IMG/VR virus record: IMGVR_UViG_3300031237_000273 | Coordinates: 1-64,000 of that record | From: a virus | Direction: 5' to 3' (one strand) | DNA: 64,000 nucleotides | Part shown: positions 17,993 to 25,730 of the stretch, one piece after another | Layout of the letters: every line of letters starts with the position of its first letter | Numbering within the stretch: the first letter of the stretch is position 1 | Translations under genes and position numbers: made by a program | Notes under the pieces: generated by a model | What the model saw: only the letters and a program-made list of their open reading frames with translations | The model's database searches: none | What the model was told of the DNA's origin: nothing

Positions 17993-19302
17993 ACGTGTAA
18001 CCCCCGTTTCAAGCTCACAACATCAGTGTCCCGGTGCGCAAAATCATAGGGCGTGATGTGCTTTTCCCGGTTGGCGTCCAAGTAGTCAGCCCACCACGTC
18101 ATCATCAGTCGACGCTCTTCCAGATGCTCAGCCTTGTGGATATAGGCCGCGCGCACGCCGTTGCGCTCTTGGTGACTCATTTGCCGTTCAACCGCGTCAC
18201 GCGACCACAGGCCGGACTCGACCAACGCGGAACAGGCCATAGTGCGGAAACCGTGCCCGCAAATCTCTATCTTGGTGTCGTACCCCATGCGGCGCAGTGA
18301 CTTGTTTACGGTGTTCTCCGACATTGGCCGCCAGTGGTGGTGATCTCCTGGCAGCACCAGCTCAAAACGACCGCTCAGCTGGCGTATCTGTTCCAGCACC
18401 TCAAGCGTCTGGCGTGACAACGGGACAAGGTGCGGAGTCCCCATCTTGGCTCCTCGGTGCGACCTCTTGACACCCTCGATTGGTGCCCGTTCGCCCGGAA
18501 TCGTCCACATGCTCCGGGTAAAGTCGAACTCAGACCAGCGAGCAAAACGCAGCTCACTAGAACGAATGAACACCAGTAGAGCGAGGCTTACAGCAAGACA
18601 GGTAAGCGGTCGTCCGGTGTCAGCCTCGCAGCGTTGCAACAACTCCGGCAACCGCTCAAGGGGCAAGGCAGGGCGGTGTTTGGTCTTGCGGGTGGCCGTC
18701 CCCCCCACCAGATCAAGCGCCGGGTTGTATTCGATGAAATCGCGCTGAACGGCGATTCGCATGATTCCGGCGATGCGCTGGCGCAGTCGCCCAACCACAT
18801 CAAGCGCGCCGCGCTTCTCTACCGCCTTCAGACAGGCCAGCAGGTCGCGGGTTTTCAGATCGGATACGGGGCGTTTGCCCAGCATGGGGAAAAGATCGAC
18901 CTCGATCTCTTTCAACACCCTGACCGCGTGATCCTTCGACCATTTTCCGGACATGCTGGCGTGCCATTCCAGGGCCAACGCCTCAAAGGTGTTCCCCGCC
19001 TCACTGGCCGCCTCGATCTTTGCTTGCTTAGCGCTCTCGATGGGGTCTTGGCCATGCGCCAGCAACTCGAGTGCATCGGCTCGACGTGCGCGGGCGGCTT
19101 TCAGAGTGAGAGCCGGGTAGTTGCCGAACGTAGCCAGACCGGGCTTACCGTTTGGCTTTTTATACTTGAAGCGCCAGACCTTGGTGCCGGTAGCCTTTAC
19201 AAGCAAAAAAAGCCCCTGCCCGTCGAACAGGGTGTAATCCTTCTCGCGGGACTTGGCGGCTTCACATTTGGGGTCTGTCAGAGGAGTTACGGTGCGCGCC
19301 AT
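17989..19302 (-). CDS. int: Tyrosine integrase, P4 type (DUF4102 N-terminus)
   Basis: A 437-residue recombinase that inserts and excises the island at a tRNA 3' end. The N-terminal arm-binding domain reads LFDGQGLFLLVKATGTKVW and FGNYPALTLKAARA, typical of DUF4102 integrases. The catalytic domain shows the first Arg in RSSELRFARW near 245, HGFR near 355 and the nucleophile Tyr in AAYIHK near 395. The start lies 160 bp from the 3' end of tRNA-Leu, with paired arm-type repeats between. This is the standard layout for an element integrated in that tRNA. Confidence 0.92.
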   Translation of the reverse strand: MARTVTPLTDPKCEAAKSREKDYTLFDGQGLFLLVKATGTKVWRFKYKKPNGKPGLATFGNYPALTLKAARARRADALELLAHGQDPIESAKQAKIEAASEAGNTFEALALEWHASMSGKWSKDHAVRVLKEIEVDLFPMLGKRPVSDLKTRDLLACLKAVEKRGALDVVGRLRQRIAGIMRIAVQRDFIEYNPALDLVGGTATRKTKHRPALPLERLPELLQRCEADTGRPLTCLAVSLALLVFIRSSELRFARWSEFDFTRSMWTIPGERAPIEGVKRSHRGAKMGTPHLVPLSRQTLEVLEQIRQLSGRFELVLPGDHHHWRPMSENTVNKSLRRMGYDTKIEICGHGFRTMACSALVESGLWSRDAVERQMSHQERNGVRAAYIHKAEHLEERRLMMTWWADYLDANREKHITPYDFAHRDTDVVSLKRGLHV

Positions 19303-19330
19303 AGGTATACGCCTCGATATCGAACCGATA

Positions 19331-19351
19331 TATACCTAAACGTATACCTAA
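19331..19351. repeat. Right copy of 21-bp direct repeat (integrase arm-type site)
   Basis: Identical to 880-900 and made of two ATACCTAAA units 12 bp apart. It lies between the integrase start and the tRNA-Leu terminator, where the integrase promoter and arm sites are expected. Confidence 0.6.
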
Positions 19352-19392
19352 ATCGTGGGGCTGTACAGGAACATACGGGGATATTCAGACAC

Positions 19393-19417
19393 AAAAAAAC
19401 CGGCTATAAGGCCGGTT
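19393..19417 (-). terminator. Intrinsic terminator of tRNA-Leu
   Basis: AACCGGC / GCCGGTT with a six-base loop, followed on the minus strand by seven T. It lies 46 bp past the tRNA-Leu 3' end and isolates the integrase from tRNA transcription. Confidence 0.8.
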
Positions 19418-19462
19418 TCTCTAGGTTTCAGGTGTTTACGGGAACATCTGAAATCATACTAT

Positions 19463-19549
19463 TGGTGCCCGAAGCCGGAATCGAACCGGCACGCCCTTAC
19501 GAGCGGGGGATTTTAAGTCCCATGCGTCTACCAGTTTCGCCATTCGGGC
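19463..19549 (-). tRNA. tRNA-Leu, anticodon TAA
   Basis: An 87-nt tRNA with encoded CCA. The acceptor arms GCCCGAA and TTCGGGC pair fully, the anticodon loop CTTAAAA carries TAA between GGGA and TCCC, the T arm is CCGGC-TTCGATT... type, and a long variable arm is present as in all leucine tRNAs. It is intact and serves as the insertion site of the integrase island on its 3' side. Confidence 0.97.
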
Positions 19550-19624
19550 GGTAGCGCGGTGAAGCAGTCTGAAGACTGTCAAATAACGATCTGGCAGTTC
19601 TGACGCCTGTGCAGCAGAGGGGGA

Positions 19625-19653
19625 AATATATACATCCCGCTCCGGTGAAGCAA
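19625..19653 (-). promoter_or_regulatory. Candidate sigma-70 promoter of tRNA-Leu
   Basis: On the minus strand TTGCTT and TATATT are separated by 17 bases, about 75 bp before the tRNA 5' end. A terminator lies farther upstream at 19,702-19,735, so tRNA-Leu needs its own promoter, and this is the best match in the interval. Confidence 0.45.
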
Positions 19654-19701
19654 GTTTGCGACTGGCCTTTTCAAGACTAAATCTTGCAGGACAGTGCAAA
19701 T

Positions 19702-19735
19702 AAAAAAGCTCCGTAAATCATAGATCTACGGAGCT
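19702..19735 (-). terminator. Intrinsic terminator after the tRNA-Cys position
   Basis: AGCTCCGTA / TACGGAGCT, a 9-bp stem, followed on the minus strand by TTTTTT. It would end transcripts from a tRNA-Cys operon before they reach tRNA-Leu. Confidence 0.75.
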
Positions 19736-19744
19736 CGTTTAAAG

Positions 19745-19793
19745 TGGAGGCCGAGGTCGGAATCGAACCGGCGTAGGTGGATTTGCAATCCAT
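19745..19793 (-). pseudogene. 3' half of tRNA-Cys (GCA), attachment-site remnant
   Basis: Read on the minus strand, the sequence runs from GGATTGCAAATCC (anticodon GCA) through the T arm CCGGTTCGATTCCGACC to CTCCA at the 3' end. The expected 5' half (acceptor strand, D arm) is absent: unrelated sequence starts at about 19,794. Such half genes arise when an element integrates within a tRNA and rebuilds an intact copy at its other end, which must lie beyond this window. The break marks the left limit of the tRNA-Cys-directed insertions. Confidence 0.8.
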
Positions 19794-19830
19794 CCACAAA
19801 ACAAGCTATTTCAATAGGTTAGCAGCTTTA

Positions 19831-19906
19831 CCGTTCCGCAAGCTACTGATTTTTAAAGGCCTGTATCCTACGGCCTTCAAGGAGCCAGTTTTGGGTTGCG
19901 GAACGG
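19831..19906. repeat. Separated 11-bp inverted repeat near the tRNA-Cys break
   Basis: CCGTTCCGCAA at 19,831 and TTGCGGAACGG at 19,896 are perfect complements 54 bp apart. They lie just inside the inserted DNA and may be recombinase or excisionase sites. No coding frame crosses convincingly. Confidence 0.5.
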
Positions 19907-20018
19907 ATTTTTCCTCTTTATCCCTGCCTCCGGCCCTTTTGGCGCTCGGATCTGCGCCTCCGCATGTGTCACTGCCGTTGCCGCCTGCTACGCTGAATCT
20001 TCCACGGAGGAATCGCCC

Positions 20019-20228
20019 TTGCCAAATTCAGACCTGCTCCCTTCCCTGCTATTTAAAATCAACGAAAATCAGCTCGCCCTCGAAGCAGCCATCCTAGAAA
20101 TCTCGAACTGGGTGGAGCAACGCGGATCGGCCGACGTCGCCGATAATGTTCGTGGTGCCCTGGACACCATCGACAAAAATGAGGAGTTCATCAAGCTGAC
20201 GCTCGCAGTCCTAATGACGCCTGAGTGA
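20019..20228 (+). CDS. 69-aa small protein, family copy 1
   Basis: Encodes a 69-residue protein beginning PNSDLLPSLLFKINENQ and ending KLTLAVLMTPE. It is nearly the same as the product at 23,674 and related to that at 27,962. I choose the TTG at 20,019 because it aligns with the ATG of copy 2 and carries the same GGAGGAATCGC ribosome region. The fold would be two or three helices, acidic, without membrane segments. Function unknown. A MITE-like element follows five bases after the stop, as after copy 2. Confidence 0.65.
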   Translation: MPNSDLLPSLLFKINENQLALEAAILEISNWVEQRGSADVADNVRGALDTIDKNEEFIKLTLAVLMTPE

Positions 20229-20232
20229 CAGC

Positions 20233-20410
20233 TATCGGCCGAGGCCGTGTAAAAACGTTTTTGAGCGCGTCAGGTACTCAAAACCGGACTGGAAATCGCA
20301 TTTCTACGCGAAATCCACATCTGCTGACGTGCCGATAAATTTCAGATTTAACGTAGACGCGCACACTTCAATTTTGGCGAAGCGTTTTTACACACTCTGG
20401 GCCAAGAGCA
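20233..20410. mobile_element. MITE-like element, complete copy
   Basis: Ends are TCGGCCGAGGCCGTGTAAAA and TTTTACACACTCTGGGCCAA, imperfect inverted repeats. The interior is similar to the copies at 4371 and 23,888. It directly follows the 69-aa protein gene. Confidence 0.65.
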
Positions 20411-20546
20411 GTCGTTCACCATTGGCAGATTCCGACCCACGATCAGCCCAAGGATGGACTGGTCATGCTAGGAAAGCATTTTCAAGGGCTTGAAGTGATT
20501 TTTTGTTACCTGTAGATTATCTATAGATTCTCCATGGTTTGAAAAA

Positions 20547-20867
20547 ATGTCTACCACTTACCCGTCCGCAGATGAAATCGCAGCTAAAATCCGCTACCTC
20601 CATGAGGCCACTTTTGCTGGCAAAGCTCGCGGTCGCTTCAAGATCGAAGATGATCTGATGCGAGCATTATCAGGTCGCCCAGGACGGCTTCAGGACAACA
20701 CCTTTGAGGGCATCAAGGCTGCTTGTGCCGAGGATGGATTGATGATCACCAGGCTTAAACACCATGGGATCTATACCGTCATGGAGACCAAGAAGATGGT
20801 CGCCTGGCGAAACGTACCAGTACGTCTTTTGACCAGGCTCGAAAAAGAGTGGGAGTGGGAGGATTGA
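20547..20867 (+). CDS. Hypothetical protein, 106 aa
   Basis: A mixed-charge protein with a helical N-terminus (SADEIAAKIRYLHEATF) and a Trp-rich end (EKEWEWED). It could be a small DNA-binding or antitoxin-like protein, but no helix-turn-helix is clear. It starts 136 bp after a MITE-like element and is followed on the same strand by another small gene 62 bp later, so the two may form an operon. Confidence 0.45.
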   Translation: MSTTYPSADEIAAKIRYLHEATFAGKARGRFKIEDDLMRALSGRPGRLQDNTFEGIKAACAEDGLMITRLKHHGIYTVMETKKMVAWRNVPVRLLTRLEKEWEWED

Positions 20868-20929
20868 GATCTGAGGCAACTCGGGGCCATTAAAACGTGG
20901 GTTGAGTCCATCATCGCGGAGCATTTTCA

Positions 20930-21247
20930 ATGACCAAACATAGCTATAGCGTCACTGTAGATCTCAGGAGCATCAAGACCTGGGGGAAAGCTTTTAAGCA
21001 TGTTGCCAGCTTGATCCGGTCGGGGGTAATGAATGAGCATGGGTTCGCTGCTTTAAAAGGGTTAACAGACGTTCGCTTTCGAAACTGGTCGATCGCAATC
21101 AGGTTCAAAACCGCAGATAACCGTGACGAGTTCTGTCGCGAGATCCGACGCGTCTTACGTCCTAGTGTCGTCGACAGGATTGTATTGAAACCAACGACCC
21201 CACGCAGAGGCCTCTCGCAACCCATAAGGTTTTTGCAAGCCTCTTAA
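20930..21247 (+). CDS. Hypothetical protein, 105 aa
   Basis: A basic protein with the pattern strand-helix-strand (YSVTVDLRSIKTWGKAFKHV, then FRNWSIAIRFKT, then a helix and VDRIVLKP), which resembles a small ferredoxin-like fold. No family is recognised. It probably pairs with the preceding gene. The next 535 bp (21,248-21,783) hold intergenic repeat text and the paired motif at 21,516, with no gene. Confidence 0.45.
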   Translation: MTKHSYSVTVDLRSIKTWGKAFKHVASLIRSGVMNEHGFAALKGLTDVRFRNWSIAIRFKTADNRDEFCREIRRVLRPSVVDRIVLKPTTPRRGLSQPIRFLQAS

Positions 21248-21515
21248 ACAGCAGACCCGCGCGATCAAGGCGCCTTGAGAATCCTCGCCAAGGCGTCCTA
21301 TTCGGCCTCCGGAAGTGTGTGAGGCTAACGGCTGCTATGGGTCGAAATCGGCCATTTTGCGGCTGAGAATCAAGCTGGCTAGCAGCAACCCTAACGAAGG
21401 TCTTCCAGCCAAAATCGGCCCCTTGCACCCCATAGATTTACACCCATGATGGATTGTACCGATTAACGACAAAAACCCTTAAAACAAAGGCTTATAGCAA
21501 CAATCAATTTTCTCC

Positions 21516-21533
21516 GTACCAGTTCTGTACCAG
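21516..21533. repeat. Paired GTACCAG motif, 11-bp period
   Basis: GTACCAG-TTCT-GTACCAG. The 11-bp period is one helical turn. It is preceded by AAAACAAAGGCTTATAG, text also found before the pair at 23,462. It resembles the arm-type pair beside the integrase at 19,331 and may be a leftover element end. Confidence 0.45.
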
Positions 21534-21783
21534 CTACCATCTCAACTGGTCTTTTCGTTACGGATAACTGCCTTTAAATCAGGCAGATAACGGCCACATC
21601 GGATCTAGCGAAAAGCAACCTTCGTCCCTGATGATGACTACAGATAAAAATCGACAGAAATTCAGCAGTGTTTCGAACGCGACCTTGAAAACCAGACCGA
21701 CATAGGGTGGTAGAAAAGCAAACATCTACTACTCTGAAAAAAACGCTCATGGCAAACAACAAGTCATAGTCAATGGTAGCGAT

Positions 21784-22803
21784 ATGAATCAACATCCTTT
21801 CCTGAACGTGACGCTGGCCACTTGTATCTGGCTACTTTCAAGCCAGCACTGTTATTCTGTTGAAAACTCGAATTGCTCTATTATTGACGCCGCCACCGAC
21901 AAATGTGGGAGTATGATTGATCCCAGAAAAGGCCCTACGGATGATGGATATTCGCCATCAGTTATCAAGATTGAACATGCTATCCTGCTAGTAACTAAAT
22001 CGCAGACCGGAAAAGATATAATATCGTTTAGGGCCCGACCACCTTCAAGAGACCCAAACAATTATGCAAAATCACTCACCGGACATGTTTTTATCTATTT
22101 AGGAAAAGAACTACCAGACGGCACAACAGTTTACTATATGGTCGCAGGCTTTTATCCAGATGAAACCGGCAACGAAAGAACACCAATATTTTCATCGATA
22201 ACAGGCCCTGGCCGTGCAGAATATAAATTTTCAGACATGGCTAGCTCTACAAGTTATGATGCATATATAAGCGAGCAGCAAGCAAGGATGATTGAACAAA
22301 TAGCGGAGAAGTGGGACACAAAAAACTACAACCTCTTCACTCAAAATTGTACAAACATGGTCAAGGATGTAGCAAGTTACCTTGGCCTAAAAATGAATCA
22401 CGAACATTCGAGCCTTCAACTCCCAACAGATGTTGTTGAAGAATTTTCTAGATTAAATGATAAATACTCCGCCATAGAGCATCTAAAAGATGAAGCCAAA
22501 CGAGGAGATCCCGTAATAAAAAATGGGAGAGAGGATCACTATAAGCACATCAAAAATGGAATAAGTCCGCCTCCTCATAATCCAGGTCGACCGGGCGCAG
22601 CGGACAATACTACTGTATGGGAAATTCCTTCATCTATGAAACCTGGCGGCGGTGGTGGCTCAGGGTCAGGTGGAGGGAGCGGATCTGGGAACGGGAACGG
22701 TTCTAGTGGAGACCCGACTGACTGGAGAATGAAATATGTGCCGAAGCAATATCCAACTGGTGGGGTTACGGTTTGTACAAGTGATATGTTTGCTTGCCTG
22801 TAG
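21784..22803 (+). CDS. Secreted NlpC/P60-like (permuted papain-fold) protein
   Basis: A 339-residue protein with an N-terminal hydrophobic stretch ending near residue 25, probably a Sec signal. The core (about 55-230) has GHVFIYLGK and, 90 residues later, NLFTQNCTNMVKDVA. The His-first, Cys-later order with N-C-x-x-[MV] fits a permuted NlpC/P60 or LRAT-like papain fold that cuts peptides or lipids. Residues 285-315 are a Gly/Ser-rich linker before a 25-residue tail with two Cys. It is AT-rich compared with flanking DNA. Its last 68 bases overlap a gene for another exported protein. An envelope-acting enzyme is a fair inference; the substrate is unknown. Confidence 0.55.
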   Translation: MNQHPFLNVTLATCIWLLSSQHCYSVENSNCSIIDAATDKCGSMIDPRKGPTDDGYSPSVIKIEHAILLVTKSQTGKDIISFRARPPSRDPNNYAKSLTGHVFIYLGKELPDGTTVYYMVAGFYPDETGNERTPIFSSITGPGRAEYKFSDMASSTSYDAYISEQQARMIEQIAEKWDTKNYNLFTQNCTNMVKDVASYLGLKMNHEHSSLQLPTDVVEEFSRLNDKYSAIEHLKDEAKRGDPVIKNGREDHYKHIKNGISPPPHNPGRPGAADNTTVWEIPSSMKPGGGGGSGSGGGSGSGNGNGSSGDPTDWRMKYVPKQYPTGGVTVCTSDMFACL

Positions 22804-23287
22804 CTTCATTGCTAATGGCGCCGAACCATTTTTTAACTCAAGCAACCCATACTGCCCAATGATTAGCGGAATACCATGGAGAGATTATTTATCAGGGAAT
22901 TACGAGACCACTTCCCCATTGTCCCCCAACATGGTTGGAATAAAGTTCATATTTGCGAAACAAGTGCGAGACCCAGCTTCGATGTATAATGTAGATCCTG
23001 GATTATGTTATGGCACCCATTATATAAAGGACGCTCGCCCTAGATTCCCCAGAGGCTACCTCTCCTATAGACTGTATGGATATGAAAGGAGAGAGTCAAA
23101 TGAGCAGATGGCTAAGCTATCAATGGCGAAATCGGGGCTGGGAGGAGACCCAAACAGATGGGAAATAAATGTAGATAGTCATATCTTCATTTACAACTCT
23201 CTTGGCGAAATTTTTGACAATAAAGGAAGAAGGGTAGGCCAGATGTTTTGCTATACAGGAAACGATTGTGGCCAGTACAAATACTAA
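22736..23287 (+). CDS. Exported partner protein of the NlpC/P60-like gene
   Basis: A 183-residue protein whose N-terminus (FVQVICLLACSFIANGAE) is a clear signal peptide with cleavage after NGA. The mature part has four Cys and ends with a Cys-rich tail (MFCYTGNDCG), suggesting periplasmic disulfides. The start lies inside the preceding gene, so expression is coupled. Possible roles are an immunity or inhibitor protein or a second subunit. No family is recognised. Confidence 0.55.
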   Translation: MCRSNIQLVGLRFVQVICLLACSFIANGAEPFFNSSNPYCPMISGIPWRDYLSGNYETTSPLSPNMVGIKFIFAKQVRDPASMYNVDPGLCYGTHYIKDARPRFPRGYLSYRLYGYERRESNEQMAKLSMAKSGLGGDPNRWEINVDSHIFIYNSLGEIFDNKGRRVGQMFCYTGNDCGQYKY

Positions 23288-23461
23288 TAGCTCAGATTAT
23301 TTATGATCATTGATGGGCAATAGCAATCGCTGTCTGGCATCTGCTTTGGGTCGACCGCTGCCGGTCACTACCTAGAACCCACAGCTTTTTCGGCGATGGA
23401 TTGGACCTACTATTCACAGCAGGCCTGAAAACAAAGGCCTACAAGCCTACCCATTATCCAC

Positions 23462-23479
23462 GTACCAATTTCGTACCAG
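23462..23479. repeat. Paired GTACCA motif, 11-bp period
   Basis: GTACCAA-TTTC-GTACCAG, nearly the same as the pair at 21,516 and also preceded by GAAAACAAAGGCCTAC. The surrounding 23,288-23,673 interval has no supported gene. Confidence 0.45.
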
Positions 23480-23673
23480 CACCGTTCGCCGCACGATCAA
23501 ATTCGACCTCTTTTCTTTTCTCGGTAGCAAATTTTAAGCAACCGTTTTCGGCTTCAATCATGAGCACTGTCGCTACTGTCAAATACGTTGGTGCATTGGC
23601 GCCCAACCTCCATGAATCCACCGATCCATGAAGTGTTCAGCTGCTACGCTTTCCTTTTCACGGAGGAATCGCG

Positions 23674-23883
23674 ATGCCAAATACAGACCTGCTCCCTTCC
23701 CTGCTGTACAAAATCAATGAAAACCAGCTCGCCCTAGAAGCGGCCATCCTGGAGCTTTCCAATTGGGTCGAGGCCCGAGGCTCGGCCGACGTCGCCGACA
23801 ACGTACGCGGCGCCCTGGATATGATCGACAAAAATGAGGAGTTCATCAAGCTGACGCTCGCAGTCCTAATGACGCCTGAGTGA
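23674..23883 (+). CDS. 69-aa small protein, family copy 2
   Basis: The best-preserved member: ATG start, GGAGG ten bases upstream, 69 residues beginning PNTDLLPSLLYKINENQ. It differs from copy 1 at only a few positions. Acidic and helical, with the conserved core ALEAAILELSNWVEARGSAD. Function unknown. The upstream CTGCTACGCT and GGAGGAATCGC text and the MITE-like element five bases downstream are shared with copy 1, so the unit duplicated as a block. Confidence 0.7.
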   Translation: MPNTDLLPSLLYKINENQLALEAAILELSNWVEARGSADVADNVRGALDMIDKNEEFIKLTLAVLMTPE

Positions 23884-23887
23884 CAGT

Positions 23888-24066
23888 TATCGGCCCAGGC
23901 TGTGTGAAAACGTTTTACAGCTAGTTTGAAAGTCGGAATCGGAACGAAAATTGTGTTCCTACGTAAATTTTAGGTCTGCTGACTAACCGAACACCGACAG
24001 ATTTTACGTAGCAACGCAGACTTCAAAACGGCGCATGCGTTTTCACATAGCCTGGGCCAAAAGCAG
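23888..24066. mobile_element. MITE-like element, complete copy
   Basis: Ends TCGGCCCAGGCTGTGTGAAA and TTTCACATAGCCTGGGCCAA form inverted repeats of about 20 bp around a 140-bp core with no gene. This is the cleanest of the three full copies. Confidence 0.7.
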
Positions 24067-24140
24067 ACGCTCAAACTGGCGAACACGGATAATGGGCTCT
24101 TGATAATATTAATGTTTTATCAGTTGCAAAAGGATGCGCG

Positions 24141-25100
24141 ATGCTTAATCAAGATAGATATTGCTTAACGATTAATGTCCTTGATCGAAATCCTGAAATT
24201 GAAATATCAAGGGAAAAATTTGAGGATATTAAGCAATGCACTGCAACATTAAGCGCTGCATTAGCTGTCGAAGAGAAGTATGAGCTTATCACCTGCAACT
24301 ACGTGGAATATGAGCAAGACCTTTTGAACTGCGCCCTAGCGCATCAGTTGCGTTTCTCAGCTGACTATATTGACATGTTCGATGAAATTACGAAATTCAA
24401 CAGACGAATAACAAACATATTAACTTCGACGCGCATGTACATGGATCACATGCCGAGACATTTGGGAAAGTGCTTGCCAGCCGAGGACAAAGCTGAAGTA
24501 GAGTTGTTTTTAAAGAGACTCACGCACGGGGAATACGACGCATACTTTGAATATGCTTTCCTCGAAGCTTTGAGAAACCATCTCCAGCACGCAGGCCTAT
24601 GCGTTAGCCAGGTAACATTAGACAACAGAAATTATCCGGTAGACGACGGGGGACGTCTATGGGAAAACCGCACTCTGGTCTTCACCGATAAGAAACTGCT
24701 CGGTGGGAATCCAGAATTTAAGAAATTTGTACTGAATAAAATGCCTGACAAGGTAGAGCTAACAACAGCAATCAGGGTTTACATCGGCTGCATTTCTCGA
24801 ATACACGATAAAATTCGCGATAGAATTCAAACATCAGTTGATGCTGCTCGCGCGTCACTTGAGGAAACGCTCAAAAATTATAGCGACCAATGTACATCAC
24901 CAACCAAGATGGTGCATGCCAATCGTTATTCATCTACTCAAGACACCCCGGAAGAGGTCGTACTGATCTTTTTCGAGTGGGACAACATCAGAATTAAGTT
25001 GCAAAATAAGAATATGAAGAAATCAAATCTTTCGCGGCATTACGTCAGTAATCGTACGAATACAACAACGATCCCACCTGCCACGGGTAGTCCTAGCTGA
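24141..25100 (+). CDS. Putative HEPN-motif protein, 319 aa
   Basis: Residues 40-190 are helical, and FLEALRNHLQHAG places Arg145 and His150 in an R-x4-H motif like that of HEPN ribonucleases. The position is almost the same as in the cassette gene at 12,165. A second helical region (about 200-270) and a Ser/Thr/Pro-rich tail follow. There is no zinc site here. The gene is AT-rich and stands alone in the tRNA-Cys cargo region. An RNA-cutting defence or toxin role is inference. Overlap of the motif with structural helices could be chance. Confidence 0.5.
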   Translation: MLNQDRYCLTINVLDRNPEIEISREKFEDIKQCTATLSAALAVEEKYELITCNYVEYEQDLLNCALAHQLRFSADYIDMFDEITKFNRRITNILTSTRMYMDHMPRHLGKCLPAEDKAEVELFLKRLTHGEYDAYFEYAFLEALRNHLQHAGLCVSQVTLDNRNYPVDDGGRLWENRTLVFTDKKLLGGNPEFKKFVLNKMPDKVELTTAIRVYIGCISRIHDKIRDRIQTSVDAARASLEETLKNYSDQCTSPTKMVHANRYSSTQDTPEEVVLIFFEWDNIRIKLQNKNMKKSNLSRHYVSNRTNTTTIPPATGSPS

Positions 25101-25105
25101 TTTAG

Positions 25106-25143
25106 CGCCGTCCACGTGAGCGGAGTAATTGACGTGGACGGCG
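25106..25143. repeat. Perfect 12-bp inverted repeat after the HEPN-motif gene
   Basis: CGCCGTCCACGT and ACGTGGACGGCG with a 14-base loop, six bases past the stop at 25,100. It may act as a terminator-like or RNA-stabilising stem, though no T-run follows. Confidence 0.6.
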
Positions 25144-25303
25144 TGTGGGAGTTTCACCATTGGTTTTCAAAGTCCCACACTTCTGGCGGGTGCGGACGTT
25201 CACAACGGTAGCTATTGGCTGTGTATACCGTTCGGGTGTGGCTGCTTTTGGCCGAGAGCTGCTTGTCGCGGAGGGCTGCAATCGACCCATAGCGGTCATC
25301 ACC

Positions 25304-25501
25304 TTACCCGCCACTGGTATGGATGAGTAAGGCTATGAAAACCACGAAAGATGCGAATAGCACCAAGCCGCCGACGGCGACTGCCCAGCCCCAGGCAAAA
25401 CCGCTTTCTCCCTTGAAACGGCCGCCACTCAGCCAGCCAAGCACGTAAACGCCAATCCTATGAGCCAACAGGTTGATTAAGATATCAAAGATGAAATCCA
25501 T
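25304..25501 (-). CDS. Small membrane protein, 65 aa
   Basis: Starts at the ATG ending 25,501 with GAGGATC upstream. Two hydrophobic segments: residues 3-22 (FIFDILINLLAHRIGVYVLG) and 38-60. A short loop with SGGRFKGES lies between. Probably an inner-membrane protein of unknown role. No neighbour on the same strand is close enough to suggest an operon. Confidence 0.5.
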   Translation of the reverse strand: MDFIFDILINLLAHRIGVYVLGWLSGGRFKGESGFAWGWAVAVGGLVLFASFVVFIALLIHTSGG

Positions 25502-25730
25502 TTTTGATCCTCGTGGCTCCTTGTCGGTTTTCTTGAGCGTTCTAGCCGAAAGCAGCCCTTGTGCAATGTCCGCTCTTGGCCGAAAGCAGTCTGTCACTAC
25601 GGGCCGGATACGATCCGTAGAAGTTATTCGCAGACGTGTCGCACATGTGAAGTAAACATCATGTTCTATAGCCGCAGGCTTTCGGTTGCTGAGTATCTCC
25701 TTACCAAGCTAGATGCGATGGGGCAACATT

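Noticed and set aside
21784-22803. Type VI secretion amidase effector
   Set aside because: It has its own Sec signal, and no VgrG, PAAR or other type VI gene is near; motif spacing differs from Tae families.
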